DNA from: Diospyros lotus
Lineage: Eukaryota > Streptophyta > Magnoliopsida > Ericales > Ebenaceae
Assembly: GCF_014633365.1 (NCBI RefSeq)
Contig: NC_068346.1
Location: forward strand, 31,910,639-31,974,638
Reading direction: 5' to 3'
DNA: 64,000 bases
Below are positions 44,550 through 54,945 of the stretch, in pieces. The notes beneath the pieces are model-generated. The model saw only the letters and a list, made by a program, of their open reading frames with translations, ran no database searches and was not told where the DNA came from. Position 1 is the first letter of the stretch. Each line of letters begins with the position of its first letter. Both the position numbers and the translations under genes were made by a program.

Positions 44550-45200
44550 CTTCTGTGATGACCTTAGGTGGTCACAAAAAGATAGAATTTTATCACTGAA
44601 TCTTTTCAGTGATGATCAAGTATTCGTCACGAACTCGTCACTGTAGGTCTCCCACCAATTATCTTTGGTGACGAAATAATCATTTCATCACGGTAAATGC
44701 ATTATTGGTGACGAAAAAACTTGTCGCCCAACTCATCACCTAAGATCATTATCTCTTCTTATCTAGTCACCAAAAATACTTTTTAGTGACATTATTTCAT
44801 CACTATTAGCTTAAAAATTTTCATCACCAAAACATATTTATGACTATCATTAATTCTCACAATTTTTTTTTATCTCATCACCAAAACTGTCTCGTGACAT
44901 TGTCTCCTCACCAAAAATCAAAATTGTTTGTTATGAGAAAATTTTTGTGACAAAACACTTAGTCACCAAAAGGTACGTGTGATAAAGTGAAGTCCTCATA
45001 GAAAATATTTTGTGATGGTTGGTAAAATACATGTGATTTACATATCAAGAGACTTAGACATCATCAAAAAGTTTATGTGATGAAAGCATCTCATTGCAAA
45101 AATTCTTTTACTACAATACAATATTATCACCAAAAACTTTTGACGGTGAGCTATCAACTTGTCACTAAAAATTTCCTGTCATGATATTCTCATCATATAA
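44550..45200. repeat. CACTA left subterminal repeats
   Basis: Many short direct and inverted words (ATCACCAAAA, GGTGACGAA, CATCACTA) within 650 bp. A matching set is at about 51110-51360 near the right end. They are the likely binding sites of the TNPA-type protein. Confidence 0.75.
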
Positions 45201-46415
45201 TCCCACAAACATTCCTGTTAATAAATTCCAACCTATTTAAAATACCAATCACAACTACCATAAATTTCAACGAATTACATCATCCAAAATTTTAGTCCAT
45301 CAAAACATATCCCACAAATGACAAAACTCATCAAATAATTACATGTTCCAAGCATAATTCATCAAATAAAGACAAACAAGCAAAAAGTATATGAAGTCAA
45401 AATAAACTTTCAACTTCTTTGCATCCTTAAAGTCTCACACATCTAAGAGTTGTTGCCATCTTCTGCATTTGATGGTTCATCTAAAGGTTTTTCTCCAACC
45501 TTTTCTAAAACAATGGCCAACATACTCTTCAACTGATGGATCTCCTCTTTCTATGCTTCAAACTCAATTTCTCTTTACTCATTATACCGTAACAAGTTCT
45601 CCACTTGTTGTTTAAGTTGTTCTGTTTCTGAATGATTCGTTGGTGTTGTCCGAGTCTTTTTAGATGGTTTAGCAGTAAAGTAACCTGATCTCAACCTTAT
45701 TGATCAAGCACAAATTTCTTTTTGAGTAAGTGTTGAACTTTCTTCTTGTTGTGATGTAGAGGCTGTAGCTTGTTTCTCCAACATCATCTCCTAATGTAGT
45801 GAGAAAGATAATTAGTATAACATCATAACATTTTAACATAGCATAAAAAATGTAAAATGAGAAGTTTAGTGAATCAAATATGCTATATCACAACTTACAT
45901 AATCTGCCTAGGCCTCTGAAGATTTTCACTTTCGACTTTTTTCATTGTAATGAGTTGCTTTAAAAAGAGGAATATCATCAAGTAATTGCCCCGTGGTTGG
46001 ATCAGCCTATTGTTTTTTAAATATAAGTTAGTATAATGTAAAACAATACAATTTATGTTAGAATTTAATAGAGGAAATACATGAGTAAATGGTGATTCAT
46101 GAACCTGATATTGGGAGGAGGGTTTATCCAAGTACATTTATCAAAAATAAAAGAAATATGATATAACTAAGAAAAGAGCTAGACAAAAATAGAACAAACT
46201 TAATATAACATGTGAAAGCATATGAAATGAAATTCTAATATTTATACAACACTCTTAGTTATATCAATCAACTGTGGTGGGAATGACACCTATTTTTGTG
46301 ATTGGCATACAAATTCGCCAACTTTGCATCCACAACATCTCTAATCCATTGGTGCTCATCATACCCAACAATATCAAAGTGACTCTAATAGAAGAAATTA
46401 AATATATATATATGA

Positions 46416-47219
46416 TCAATTAGGACATGTTTCTAAATATTTTAATATCAAGTTGAATGAAGTACTTACTCTCAACTCACTGATAAGAGGCATCTTATCC
46501 ACATCATCCATTAAACTCCAAGTCTTTTTTGTTGGTACTAAACTCCTCACGAAGCTTCCCATTAGACTAACAAAAGGATGATATCCTTCATTATCATCTG
46601 CGCGTCGAGTATCAGGATTAAAAGTGATTGTCAAATGTTGAACACCAGAAAGCCGTTTGACTTTTAATAATCCAACTCCTCTTGTTAAACCGCGACCTTT
46701 TCTATTAGCATTTGAACCTGCATTTATATCCATAATCATAGCTTAAATTTTCTACAATTTAAATAATTTAACATAGTATAAATATAAAAATATATCAAAC
46801 TACCCAACAATACCTATAGTAGATGGTTGTGAATTAGTCAATGGAGAAGATGTATCCAAGGTCGATGACAGTGGTGGCGGTGGCACAGCATTGATACCAT
46901 CAACAGACTCTAAATGTGGTGTCGATTCAGGTTCTATGGATGTGGGGGCAACCACATTTGAACATGATAATGAAGCTCTAACCTTTGAAGTGGATGGGTG
47001 TAATATGGTGGTAGTTTTTTCTATGGGTGTGGGGGCAACCACATTTGAACGTGATGACGAAGCTCTAACCTTCAAAGTGGATGAGCGTAAAATGGTGGTA
47101 GTCTTTTCTGTGGGTGTGGGGGCAATCACATTTGAATGTGCTGACCAAACTCTAACCTTCAAAGTGGATGGGCATAACATGGTGGTAGTCTTTTGTCCTC
47201 TCAACAGTTTAGGAGGCAT
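46416..47219 (-). pseudogene. CACTA TNPA-like gene (Transposase_24 region) with 29-residue repeats
   Basis: 47219-46800 encodes MPPKLLRGQKTTTM and then three copies of a 29-residue unit (…RASSSRSNVVAPTPIEKTTT…) produced by an 87-bp tandem repeat, followed by PPPPLSSTLDTSSPL. After a probable intron (46800-46740) the next exon 46739-46416 reads GRGLTRGVGLLKVKRLSG and LTITFNPDTRRA, the 'GRG.TRG..L...V.FN.....P' pattern of plant CACTA TNPA/Transposase_24 proteins, ending before the rest of the domain. Truncated downstream. Confidence 0.65.
46942..47202. repeat. 87-bp tandem repeat, three copies
   Basis: The word GTGGGGGCAA begins at 46942, 47029 and 47116, a period of exactly 87 bp (29 codons). 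Copies differ by scattered substitutions that keep the minus-strand frame open. Confidence 0.9.
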
Positions 47220-47463
47220 AATGCTACAATCTCAAATAAAATAAACATGTATATAATAAACATTAAATATTACAAACAAATAGATAACTTTTTGACAGAA
47301 AGTTCATATAATATAATCTTAACCAAACAAACATCTATATACCAATGAAACATTTTCATAAAAAAAGTGTCGTCAATCAATCACAACCAAAAAACTGTTG
47401 AAAAATTACAATAATCAAAATTGTGAAAAACTTCATCTTGCACAAACTAATCAATGTCACTAT

Positions 47464-48489
47464 CTAGCTCAACATATTCTTCTTCTTCTTCATCTCCATC
47501 ATCACTATATTCTTCATATCACTATCAAGCCTTACATTACGAGAATCTTGTGCAAAATCAGGATATAGCAAATCTAAATGCTTCCATGCCTCTCCATCTG
47601 CAGGATGCCTTAATATGTTACTCTCTTCTTTCCGCTTCTCTTTGTGCCATCGCATAGCTGAAGCAATTTGCTTTGACATAAATAACCTCTTCAACCTAGG
47701 AGTTAGTGGAAAATACCCTAAAATTTTGTGAGGAACCCGCTTGCCTTTATTGTCATATATCTTCCATCGAGGTTCCTCACATATAGGACAAGTATTTCTT
47801 TCACTCAACTCCTTCCAAAACAAGACGCAATCATTCTTGCATGCATCAATAGATACATAACCCAACCCCAAATCTCTTAAAATTTTCTTCACTTCATAGG
47901 GTGAGTCAGGAATTGTCGAATGCTTTGGTAGAACTTCCTTGAATAATTGGAGTGTCATTTCAAAGGACTTGTTACTCCACTTATTCAATACCTTCAAATG
48001 AAGGATTTTTACCAGGAAAGATAACAATGAAACATCTTGACAACCTGGATAAAGTTCACGTTGGGCTTCCCTGAGCAACCTATCAAAGCAACACTCTTCC
48101 ATTCCAACATTAGGATCATAATCCTCTGTTTGTCCTTCTGCATTTGTTCCTTCATACATTTCTCCCACTTCATCATATTCCTCTCCTTCATTGTTTTCCT
48201 CTTCTTCACCTAAATCATCATTGTCATCATCAAAATCCCAATAATTCATATTTTCTGGCACATCTTCTCCATGCCAAAACCATCTCTTATAGTGTAAACT
48301 GAATTTATGAATGTACAGATCTCCGATAACACCTTCAATTGTTTTCCATCTCAAATTATTGCAATTATTACATGGGCAACGAATTTTGCTTTCACGGTTC
48401 ATATTGTTCTTGGCAAAAGCAATAAAGTCTGATACTCCTTGTTGGTATTCAAAACTTGTAATTGGTTGTCTAATCCAACTTCTATCCAT
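47464..48489 (-). CDS. CACTA TNP2-type transposase, N-terminal part
   Basis: 341 codons, start ATG 48489. Residues 1-80 are the transposase-associated domain (MDRSWIRQPITSFEYQQGV, RCPCNNCNN, WFWHGE). Residues 85-125 are an acidic linker. From ~150 the TNP2 region starts (FDRLLREAQRELYPGCQDVS, DCVLFWKE, CPICEEPRWK, YFPLTPRLKRLFMS, RHPADGEAWKHLD). The frame then runs into DMKNIVMMEMKKKK and stops, so the catalytic remainder seen in full-length TNP2 is deleted. The open N-terminal frame suggests a fairly young internal deletion. It could still make a truncated protein. Confidence 0.8.
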   Translation of the reverse strand: MDRSWIRQPITSFEYQQGVSDFIAFAKNNMNRESKIRCPCNNCNNLRWKTIEGVIGDLYIHKFSLHYKRWFWHGEDVPENMNYWDFDDDNDDLGEEEENNEGEEYDEVGEMYEGTNAEGQTEDYDPNVGMEECCFDRLLREAQRELYPGCQDVSLLSFLVKILHLKVLNKWSNKSFEMTLQLFKEVLPKHSTIPDSPYEVKKILRDLGLGYVSIDACKNDCVLFWKELSERNTCPICEEPRWKIYDNKGKRVPHKILGYFPLTPRLKRLFMSKQIASAMRWHKEKRKEESNILRHPADGEAWKHLDLLYPDFAQDSRNVRLDSDMKNIVMMEMKKKKNMLS

Positions 48490-48565
48490 GCTTATAGTGA
48501 AAGTGAGAAAATACCTAAATCATTTTATCAGTATTAAAATCACAAGACTATGTCAAAGCATATAA

Positions 48566-48700
48566 CAATATATTTATTGGAAAACATTTAAGACAATCAC
48601 TGCTACAATATATTTATTGGAAAACATTTAAGACAATTACTGCTACAATATATTTATTGGAAAACATTTAAGACAATCACTACTACAATATATTTATTCG
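48566..48700. repeat. 40-bp tandem repeat
   Basis: TATTTATTGG recurs at 48571, 48611, 48651 and 48691 (last as TATTTATTCG): about 3.3 copies of a 40-bp unit containing AAAACATTTAAGACAAT. Located just upstream of the TNP2 start on the minus strand. Confidence 0.9.
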
Positions 48701-49389
48701 AATTATGAGCACAAGTATTTGGATAGTCAGATATAATGTTTGAAGACATCTACTTTTTACCAAAATATGAAGTTACGGCCGTTACAAATGCATGTATTTT
48801 GAGTCTAATCAGTATGGGCCCATAGTGAACACTTCTTTTCATTATTTCAGAGGTCTGTGATGTGGATCGTGCTACATTAGCGTATTTGGACAAGCACGAT
48901 GGAAAGAATTCGAAGATGTGGTTGTAGTGATCGGTGTGCGATTTTATGGGCGTAGAGTTTGCATATGGTGTCCGTTTTTCAGATTTGGTGATGGGTTGGA
49001 AATAGAAGAAGATGAAGCACTTGCACTATTTAACAAAGAAAAAATCAAATCTCATTTTAAAACCCCAAATAGCACATGCATCAAATCATCTAAAACACAT
49101 CAAAAGGAGAAACTGAGAAGAACGAGAATAGTAGCATCGGACCCCAACCCAAGTTCCATAGACAAGCTGAAATGGAAGGAAATAAAACAACTTAATTAGA
49201 TCTTGTTAGTAGAACTAGAACTTACCTTCCTTAGTAAAAACCCAAAGCTAGAAGCAAGAATAGTAAGCCCAGAGATCTGCTGCTGCAATTACAAGAAAAA
49301 TACCAATAATATTAAATTGTAAAATATGACAGGAGAGGGAATGAGAGCAAGCAGAAACTTGATGCTTATATATCCAAGCTCACCGAACG
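48701..49389. other. CACTA interior, non-coding
   Basis: No recognised domain. The plus-strand frame 48918-49199 is short and unconserved. On the minus strand this would be the promoter or 5' intron of the TNP2 gene. Confidence 0.35.
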
Positions 49390-49660
49390 CAAGGAAGAAG
49401 AAGACGGTGAGCGAAGCCGCTGGAATGAGAAAGGAAAAGAAATGGTCACTGGCTTCTCGTTGGAATGAGGAAGGAAGAAGACGGTGCTCTCGTTACTGCG
49501 GCTTCTTGCTGGAATGAGAAAGGAAGAAGACGGTGCTCTTGTTGATGCGGCTTCGTGCTGGAACAAGCAAGGAAGAAGACGGGGTGCTCTCACTGCTACA
49601 GCTTCTCGCTAGAACGAGGAAGGAAGAAGATGGTGCTCTTGCTGCTGCTCCTCTTTTTTC
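49390..49660. repeat. ~49-bp minisatellite in the CACTA element
   Basis: AAGGAAGAAG starts copies at 49471, 49520, 49569 and 49620 (periods 49, 49, 51), with a weaker copy from ~49391. Units contain GACGGTGCTCT and 'gcttctcgctggaatgag'. GC-richer than the surroundings. Confidence 0.85.
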
Positions 49661-51100
49661 CCCAGCTTCTCTTCTATTAGCAAGAAATGAGGGGCAAAAA
49701 TAGACTCAAGAAGGGCAGAAATAGACTCAAGAGGAGCAGCTTCACTCTGCTTACTGCTTTCTTTTATGTTATACGCATATACACGCAATGTCTTTCTCCC
49801 TTAATATTTTAAAACTGATAATATATGTATATATATATATATATATGCATCTCTTAATATATTACAATAGCTGAGCATTTGGACCTTAGAGGGCAACCTT
49901 TCAAATTTCAACTTTTAAGACGCCATCATGATCTCTGCTCTGCCCATGCCCTTTCATTTCTTATCAATAGTCCATCAATTTATTATTATTTAACGTGGCA
50001 ACACATGGAAAACCCCTTCCTTCCCCAAATAATATAGTTTATGCTATTACCTTATATATATCAACTTTAGATTCATATTTAATACAACATATTTACACAT
50101 TCCTCTAAACATATATTTAAATGGCTCTCTTATGTTATTATTATATTATTCAGTTATTGATTATTTTCTTTAAAATACAACCATACCTTAATACAACATA
50201 ATACAATATATCATATAACATATTTACTAATTTACTCATTTACTCATATACGCAAACCATCCAGCCTTGCTTGAAGATAAATTAAAGCTTCCAAATCTCA
50301 CATTTTCATCCTCCCAGGTGAATGATTGCACCCTCATTTAATTTCAATTGAAAATTTTTCATATTATATAATATCTATGCTATTTATATATATATATATA
50401 TTAAATTTTCATATTATACATTACAAGATTTTCTTTGTGGGGGGGCAAGTTGCACGGCCAAAAAAAAGCTTGAAGCTTCAATTGCCTTCTTAACCATTTA
50501 CTTTTCCAATACATAATATATATTTTAACTTAGTACAATATTATCAATGTAATATATTAACCATTAACCACCACTTCCTTATTAAAAATATGGTAAATTT
50601 AATATTTTCCCTTGAATTCCTCTTAGCCACAAATTTTAGTAATAACCTCAAATACAAAACTTAATTCTTCTATTAAATTACTCAAACCTACAATTCTCTA
50701 ACGAATAAATCATTTCAGATATATAATTAAATTATTATTATTATTATTATTATTTCCAAAATATTGAGTTATTATAGTAGCAACAATCGAAAAAAAAAAA
50801 AAACCTGTTGGGATTAAGAATTAATCAAAGATGAAAAAGAAAAAAAAAATAGTGACGGCTACTCCATGTTTCTGATTTCAAGAAAATAGAAGTAAAAAAA
50901 CAGACAAATCAAAATAAAGTTTGGAGAAGTTAGGAGAAATCAAAATTAACGAAAGCAAAATGAAGTTGCCAACAATTAATTGTGGTTTGGCAAGGGCCAT
51001 GCTTTTTATTTTAAGGGGACAAGTGATATACGCAAGAAGAAGAGAAATCAAAAAGGGAAAGGGAAGGAATGGGAAGGGTGGGAAAATGTAATGATAAACT
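49661..51100. other. AT-rich CACTA interior
   Basis: No gene. Contains (TA)n at ~49825-49845 and 50385-50400, an (ATT)n run at ~50727-50752 and A-runs at 50790 and 50840. The 50980-51231 frame is low in information and not assigned. Confidence 0.4.
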
Positions 51101-51369
51101 TTAATGTTGATTTTTTAGTTGTCACAAAAATTACTTTTAATGATGGCTATTTTTCGCCTCCAAAAGTAATAATATCATCACTGAAAGTTTTCTCGCTAAA
51201 TGGCGGGAAAAATTTGAGGGCAAAAAATTAGAGTGTAAATTTTGGGTAATGACCTTTTATTGTCCTCGCCAAAAGTTCACCAAATCTCATCACCAAAAGT
51301 GATCTTTGGTGAGGAAATTTACCTCATCACAAAAAAAGCCCGTCACGAAATATCTTTTTTCTTGTAGTG

Positions 51370-51442
51370 CTTCATCATTTTGAGTGAGGAGTATTTTAGA
51401 TATTTTCGCTATATTATATAGCCGATGAAGTACCAATAGCAT
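51370..51442. repeat. right half of the MITE split by CACTA
   Basis: Ends ATGAAGTACCAATAGCAT, the inverse of 44389-44406. The inner part (GAGTGAGGAGTATTTTAGATATTTTCG) pairs loosely with 44450-44500. Confidence 0.6.
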
Positions 51443-51970
51443 TTTTTTGCACTAGATCTGTCGTAGGGGTTGGTTCGGCCACTCGATGACCGACACTTGC
51501 CATTGAAAGACAAATTGCAGTGCGAATCTCACAATATAAACGTAATCTACCAAACGGAGTCTTATAAATCAAATAGAAATAATGAATATTGCAGTTTGGT
51601 TGTTCCAGCTAAAGATATAAATAGAACTATTGGTGCAAGTTCACATCAATCCAGTGGGGGCTTAATATAACTATATGTGCTTGATGGCAGCATAAAACGC
51701 CTCCATTTAATTCCTCACTCACAGCTAAGCATAACTCCTTTGCTTTGCTGGTCCAAGAAATAATTTACAACAAAAGCCAATGATGCAATGGGCAGTAGAC
51801 GAAAAGGCATCTCCTACTAATTCTCTAAAATGGCATTGGAAGATGAAAGTTTTCTTCTGCTTTGCAAATCATGCCCCAACCCACAATGTTTAGCCTTCTG
51901 CAGATCGAGCAACATGATCCAACATCTATGAAATGCTGAGATGCAAAACTTCGCAATCTAAGGCATGAAC
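51443..51970 (-). other. probable 3' UTR and intron end of a host gene
   Basis: Non-repetitive looking DNA. On the minus strand it continues the 58.7-kb exon once the 6.7-kb insertion is removed. A good acceptor CGATCTGCAG|AAGG ends at 51898. With the donor at 58681 the original intron would have been about 80 bp. No coding frame downstream; AT-rich, UTR-like. Confidence 0.45.
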
Positions 51971-52021
51971 TATAATGACCCGTTAGGTGTTTAAGGAAGA
52001 CAAAAATATTATTATAATAAT

Positions 52022-52176
52022 TAGGGACGGATTTAGGAGAAAGGCACGGGCTATAGCCCCCACCCCCACCCCAAGATTCAACTCTCCTCTAGAGGTCTAT
52101 TTGGGGGAGAAAGGGTTGAAATATTCATGGATCTGGGGTTAGTTCTCCCTCAAATCTACTCTTAGATTCGTCTTCG
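52022..52176. mobile_element. 155-bp hAT-type MITE, perfect 8-bp TSD
   Basis: Interrupts the left inverted arm. The uninterrupted right arm shows the empty site. The 8-bp ATAATAAT is duplicated at 52014-52021 and 52177-52184. Ends TAGGGACGGATTTAGG and, reversed, CGAAGACGAATCTAAG are imperfect inverted repeats. No coding capacity. Confidence 0.85.
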
Positions 52177-53099
52177 ATAATAATAAGTGTAACACGTATT
52201 ATATTAAAAAAAAATAATAAGACATAATAAGCTTGAGCAATTGAAAAATTGAAGGATATTGCCATGCTAGCTTGTATATAGTGGAAATATGTATTAGATT
52301 AACAATAAATATTATATTATGGCATATGTGACTATTTGGTATATTATATAATATATAAGCGAGAAAAGGGAAAACTAAGAGAACTGGGAGAAAGTTGGAA
52401 AAGTTAAATTGGGAGTGAAAAGGGCTCTCGAAAATGCAATATGATATTGAAATTTGTTATATTAATATATATATACGAAAGTATGGCTGAATTAAAGAGC
52501 GCAATGAAAAAGAGATTTGAGATTGGGGAATCCCCCGCCCCTAAATATAATAATATTATAATATTAAAATAGAAATAGAGAAAATAAATTTTGAGGAAAT
52601 GGTGGAAAAGCCACATGAATCTTGGATACCTATATATATAATATTATAATTTAAATTGTAGTGTGAATATACCCATATATATATATAATATAAGAGATTG
52701 GGGAGCGGACTTCACGTGAACTGTTCCATACACAAATATATATATATATATAATAGAGTATATTATATATTAATATATTATAGTATAAGTGAAAAGAAAA
52801 AGAAGGGGTGTGCAATAGACACGCAGTAGGACGGCTGTCATATTATATATAATCTAATATTATGTTATATTAAAATATATGTTAATATTAAAAAAATAAA
52901 AAATAAAATTAATTTAAAAGAAAATAGTTATCCGTGTGTAATACATATGTAATAATAGATAGTAGAATTAATAAGTATTGATTAAAATTAATAATTATTA
53001 ATTATATAATAAAATTAATTATTAATTACATAATAAAAGAGATTGCCCATTGAAATTGGAGGGGATTAATTTAAAGGGGTTTTAAAGCTTTGAGTGATT

Positions 53100-53830
53100 T
53101 TGAATTTTTTTGGAATTACGCCCCATCACAGGCATCACCAGTCATTCTATCCCTAGAATTATACTGAGAAGATAAATTATGAGATATGCCTAAGTGGCCA
53201 AGGTGGTGGTGGGCCTTTGGCCTCTTATTGATGTCATCCCTAAGATTCTTCTCCAGAAAAATAAAAAAAAGTATTTTACTTTCTCCAAAAATTGAACTCA
53301 TATTGAGAGCTCCCAACTAAGTTTTTCAGCCTGTCCTTTTGTCACTTGGCTATGCCCGAGGGTGATTTTGTTTTTAATTCTCTCCGCGTGAAGTTGTGTA
53401 TACATATAAATATATAATGTATATATTAAAGAATAAAAAAACTTGTGGCAAGCCATGCCCTACAAATTATTATATATCGTATAAATTAAAATTTCTATTA
53501 AGTATTAATAGTTGATAAAATTATTATTAAAAAAATAATATTTTAGTGAGATATTAGCTATGAAAATTATTCTCATGGTGTGATGAATTTTTTTTTTTTT
53601 ATAACTCGTGTTCGAGCTTTGCCCAAATAATCCTGGGGAGAGCAACCTTTCCCACTAGTTCGTCTTCCGAGTAAATTCAGATACAGTTATAATTTATACA
53701 TACTCGGAGTGAACTTTCAAAAAACGATTACTCTCCCCGCAAATTCCACCTTTTATGTCATGTGGACGAGAATTCTGAAGAGGCGATAGGACACACCATG
53801 ACCCTACCTCTACATGAACAATTTACCTTC
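53100..53830 (-). mobile_element. SINE-like sequences, minus orientation
   Basis: On the minus strand 53360-53280 shows GGCATAGCCAAGTGAC and GAGTTCAATTTTTGG, resembling degenerate pol III A- and B-boxes. 53650-53590 on the minus strand reads TTGGGCAAAGCTCGAACACG followed by an A-run, matching the tail of the SINE at 21738-21975. The 53590-53830 part may be a separate copy. Ends are not exact. Confidence 0.5.
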
Positions 53831-54205
53831 CAACCTTTCAACTATTATACATGTGCATAACTATTATACACGTGTAATAGTTATTCATATATTATAATAA
53901 AAAAATATTATTTAAAATAGTAAAATGACGGCTGCTAGGCGTATGAGAGAATGGGGGCAAAATTCACGTAAATTTTGCCCATGTGTTTATATATATATAT
54001 ATATAATATTATATTATATATAATATGTTATATTCCGACCATTATGAAGGGAGTTCACGGGTGCATAATAAATAGAATATTATTATATATATAATATATT
54101 ATATTATTATTATAATTTAATATATATAATTAAAAAAATAAAGATAAGAAAAGAGCCATGAAAAGTGTTGTGTGTCGCGTGTGTATATATATATATTTAT
54201 AATAT

Positions 54206-54470
54206 ATGAATCCCACATTGATTCACTAGTGGATGGATATCGAGTTTATATACTAGCTAAATAACTTTTAAAAAGTGATTACCTAGACTGTTATAGTTGA
54301 TATCAGAGTTAACCTGCTAAATCGACGATAGTGAAATCCCAAAAGAGGGACAAACTGGGTGCTTAGGAACCAATTAATGATCTTAACGAATCTCACATCG
54401 ATTTGCCAATGGGTGGATGTCAGGTTTATATATGCTGACTAGACAACAACTTTTAGAAAATGGTTGATAA
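54206..54470 (+). mobile_element. TRIM-like mini LTR element
   Basis: Two ~88-bp direct repeats (GAATCCCACATTGATT at 54208 and GAATCTCACATCGATT at 54389), each followed by GGATGGAT/GGATGT and GTTTATATA. The first ends GACTGTTATA and is followed by GTTGATATCAGAGTT, close to the Met-tRNA PBS. About 90 bp lie between the repeats. Size and order match a terminal-repeat-in-miniature element. Confidence 0.5.
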
Positions 54471-54945
54471 TTTTTTTTAATATATATTATATAATATAAT
54501 ATATATATACAAGACAATATAACATATTATATATATACTATTCACTATTAGTCCCCTTTATAATGACCGACTTCTCTTTTTTTTTTAATTTATAATATAA
54601 TATATTATATATAATATAATATTATATACATATATATATATACATGGATAAAATTCACGTGACTAGTGTTTTTTTCATTAGTTATTAGATTGATGTAAAA
54701 CTAATAATTTCTCAATTCAGTTGTTATGAATATTAATGTTGTTGGCGATGCATTTTGAATATTGTGTGATCATTTTATTAATAAAAATTATTATCTCTTA
54801 ATTTAATTATTATTGAATTTAAATTTAAATTTAAATTTATATAATTTATTTAATTATTATTCATTGTCGGTCTCAAGCCCGGATAAAGGAGGAGGGTTGT
54901 GTTAGGTAGCCGACAGCCAACGTAAAACTTAGTCGGATTCAAAAC

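Larger units (their letters stand above)
44532..51369. mobile_element. CACTA (En/Spm) transposon, 6.8 kb, TSD CTT
   Basis: Left end TACTACAAGAAAAT (first C changed to T), right end TTTTCTTGTAGTG, the CACTACAAGAAAA terminus. The 3-bp target duplication CTT occurs at 44529-44531 and 51370-51372. Subterminal DNA at both ends is filled with short 'TCATCACCAAAA', 'GTGACGA' and 'GTCACAAAA' words in both orientations, as expected for TNPA-binding regions. It carries two degenerate transposase genes on the minus strand, so it is probably a deletion derivative. Confidence 0.9.

Noticed and set aside
44550..45200. CRISPR-like short regularly spaced repeats
   Set aside because: Words are 8-12 bp, occur in both orientations with irregular spacing and lie at a CACTA terminus; plant CACTA subterminal repeats explain them.
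48918..49199. 93-codon plus-strand frame in the CACTA element
   Set aside because: No domain, opposite strand to both transposase genes, and falls in the likely TNP2 upstream region.
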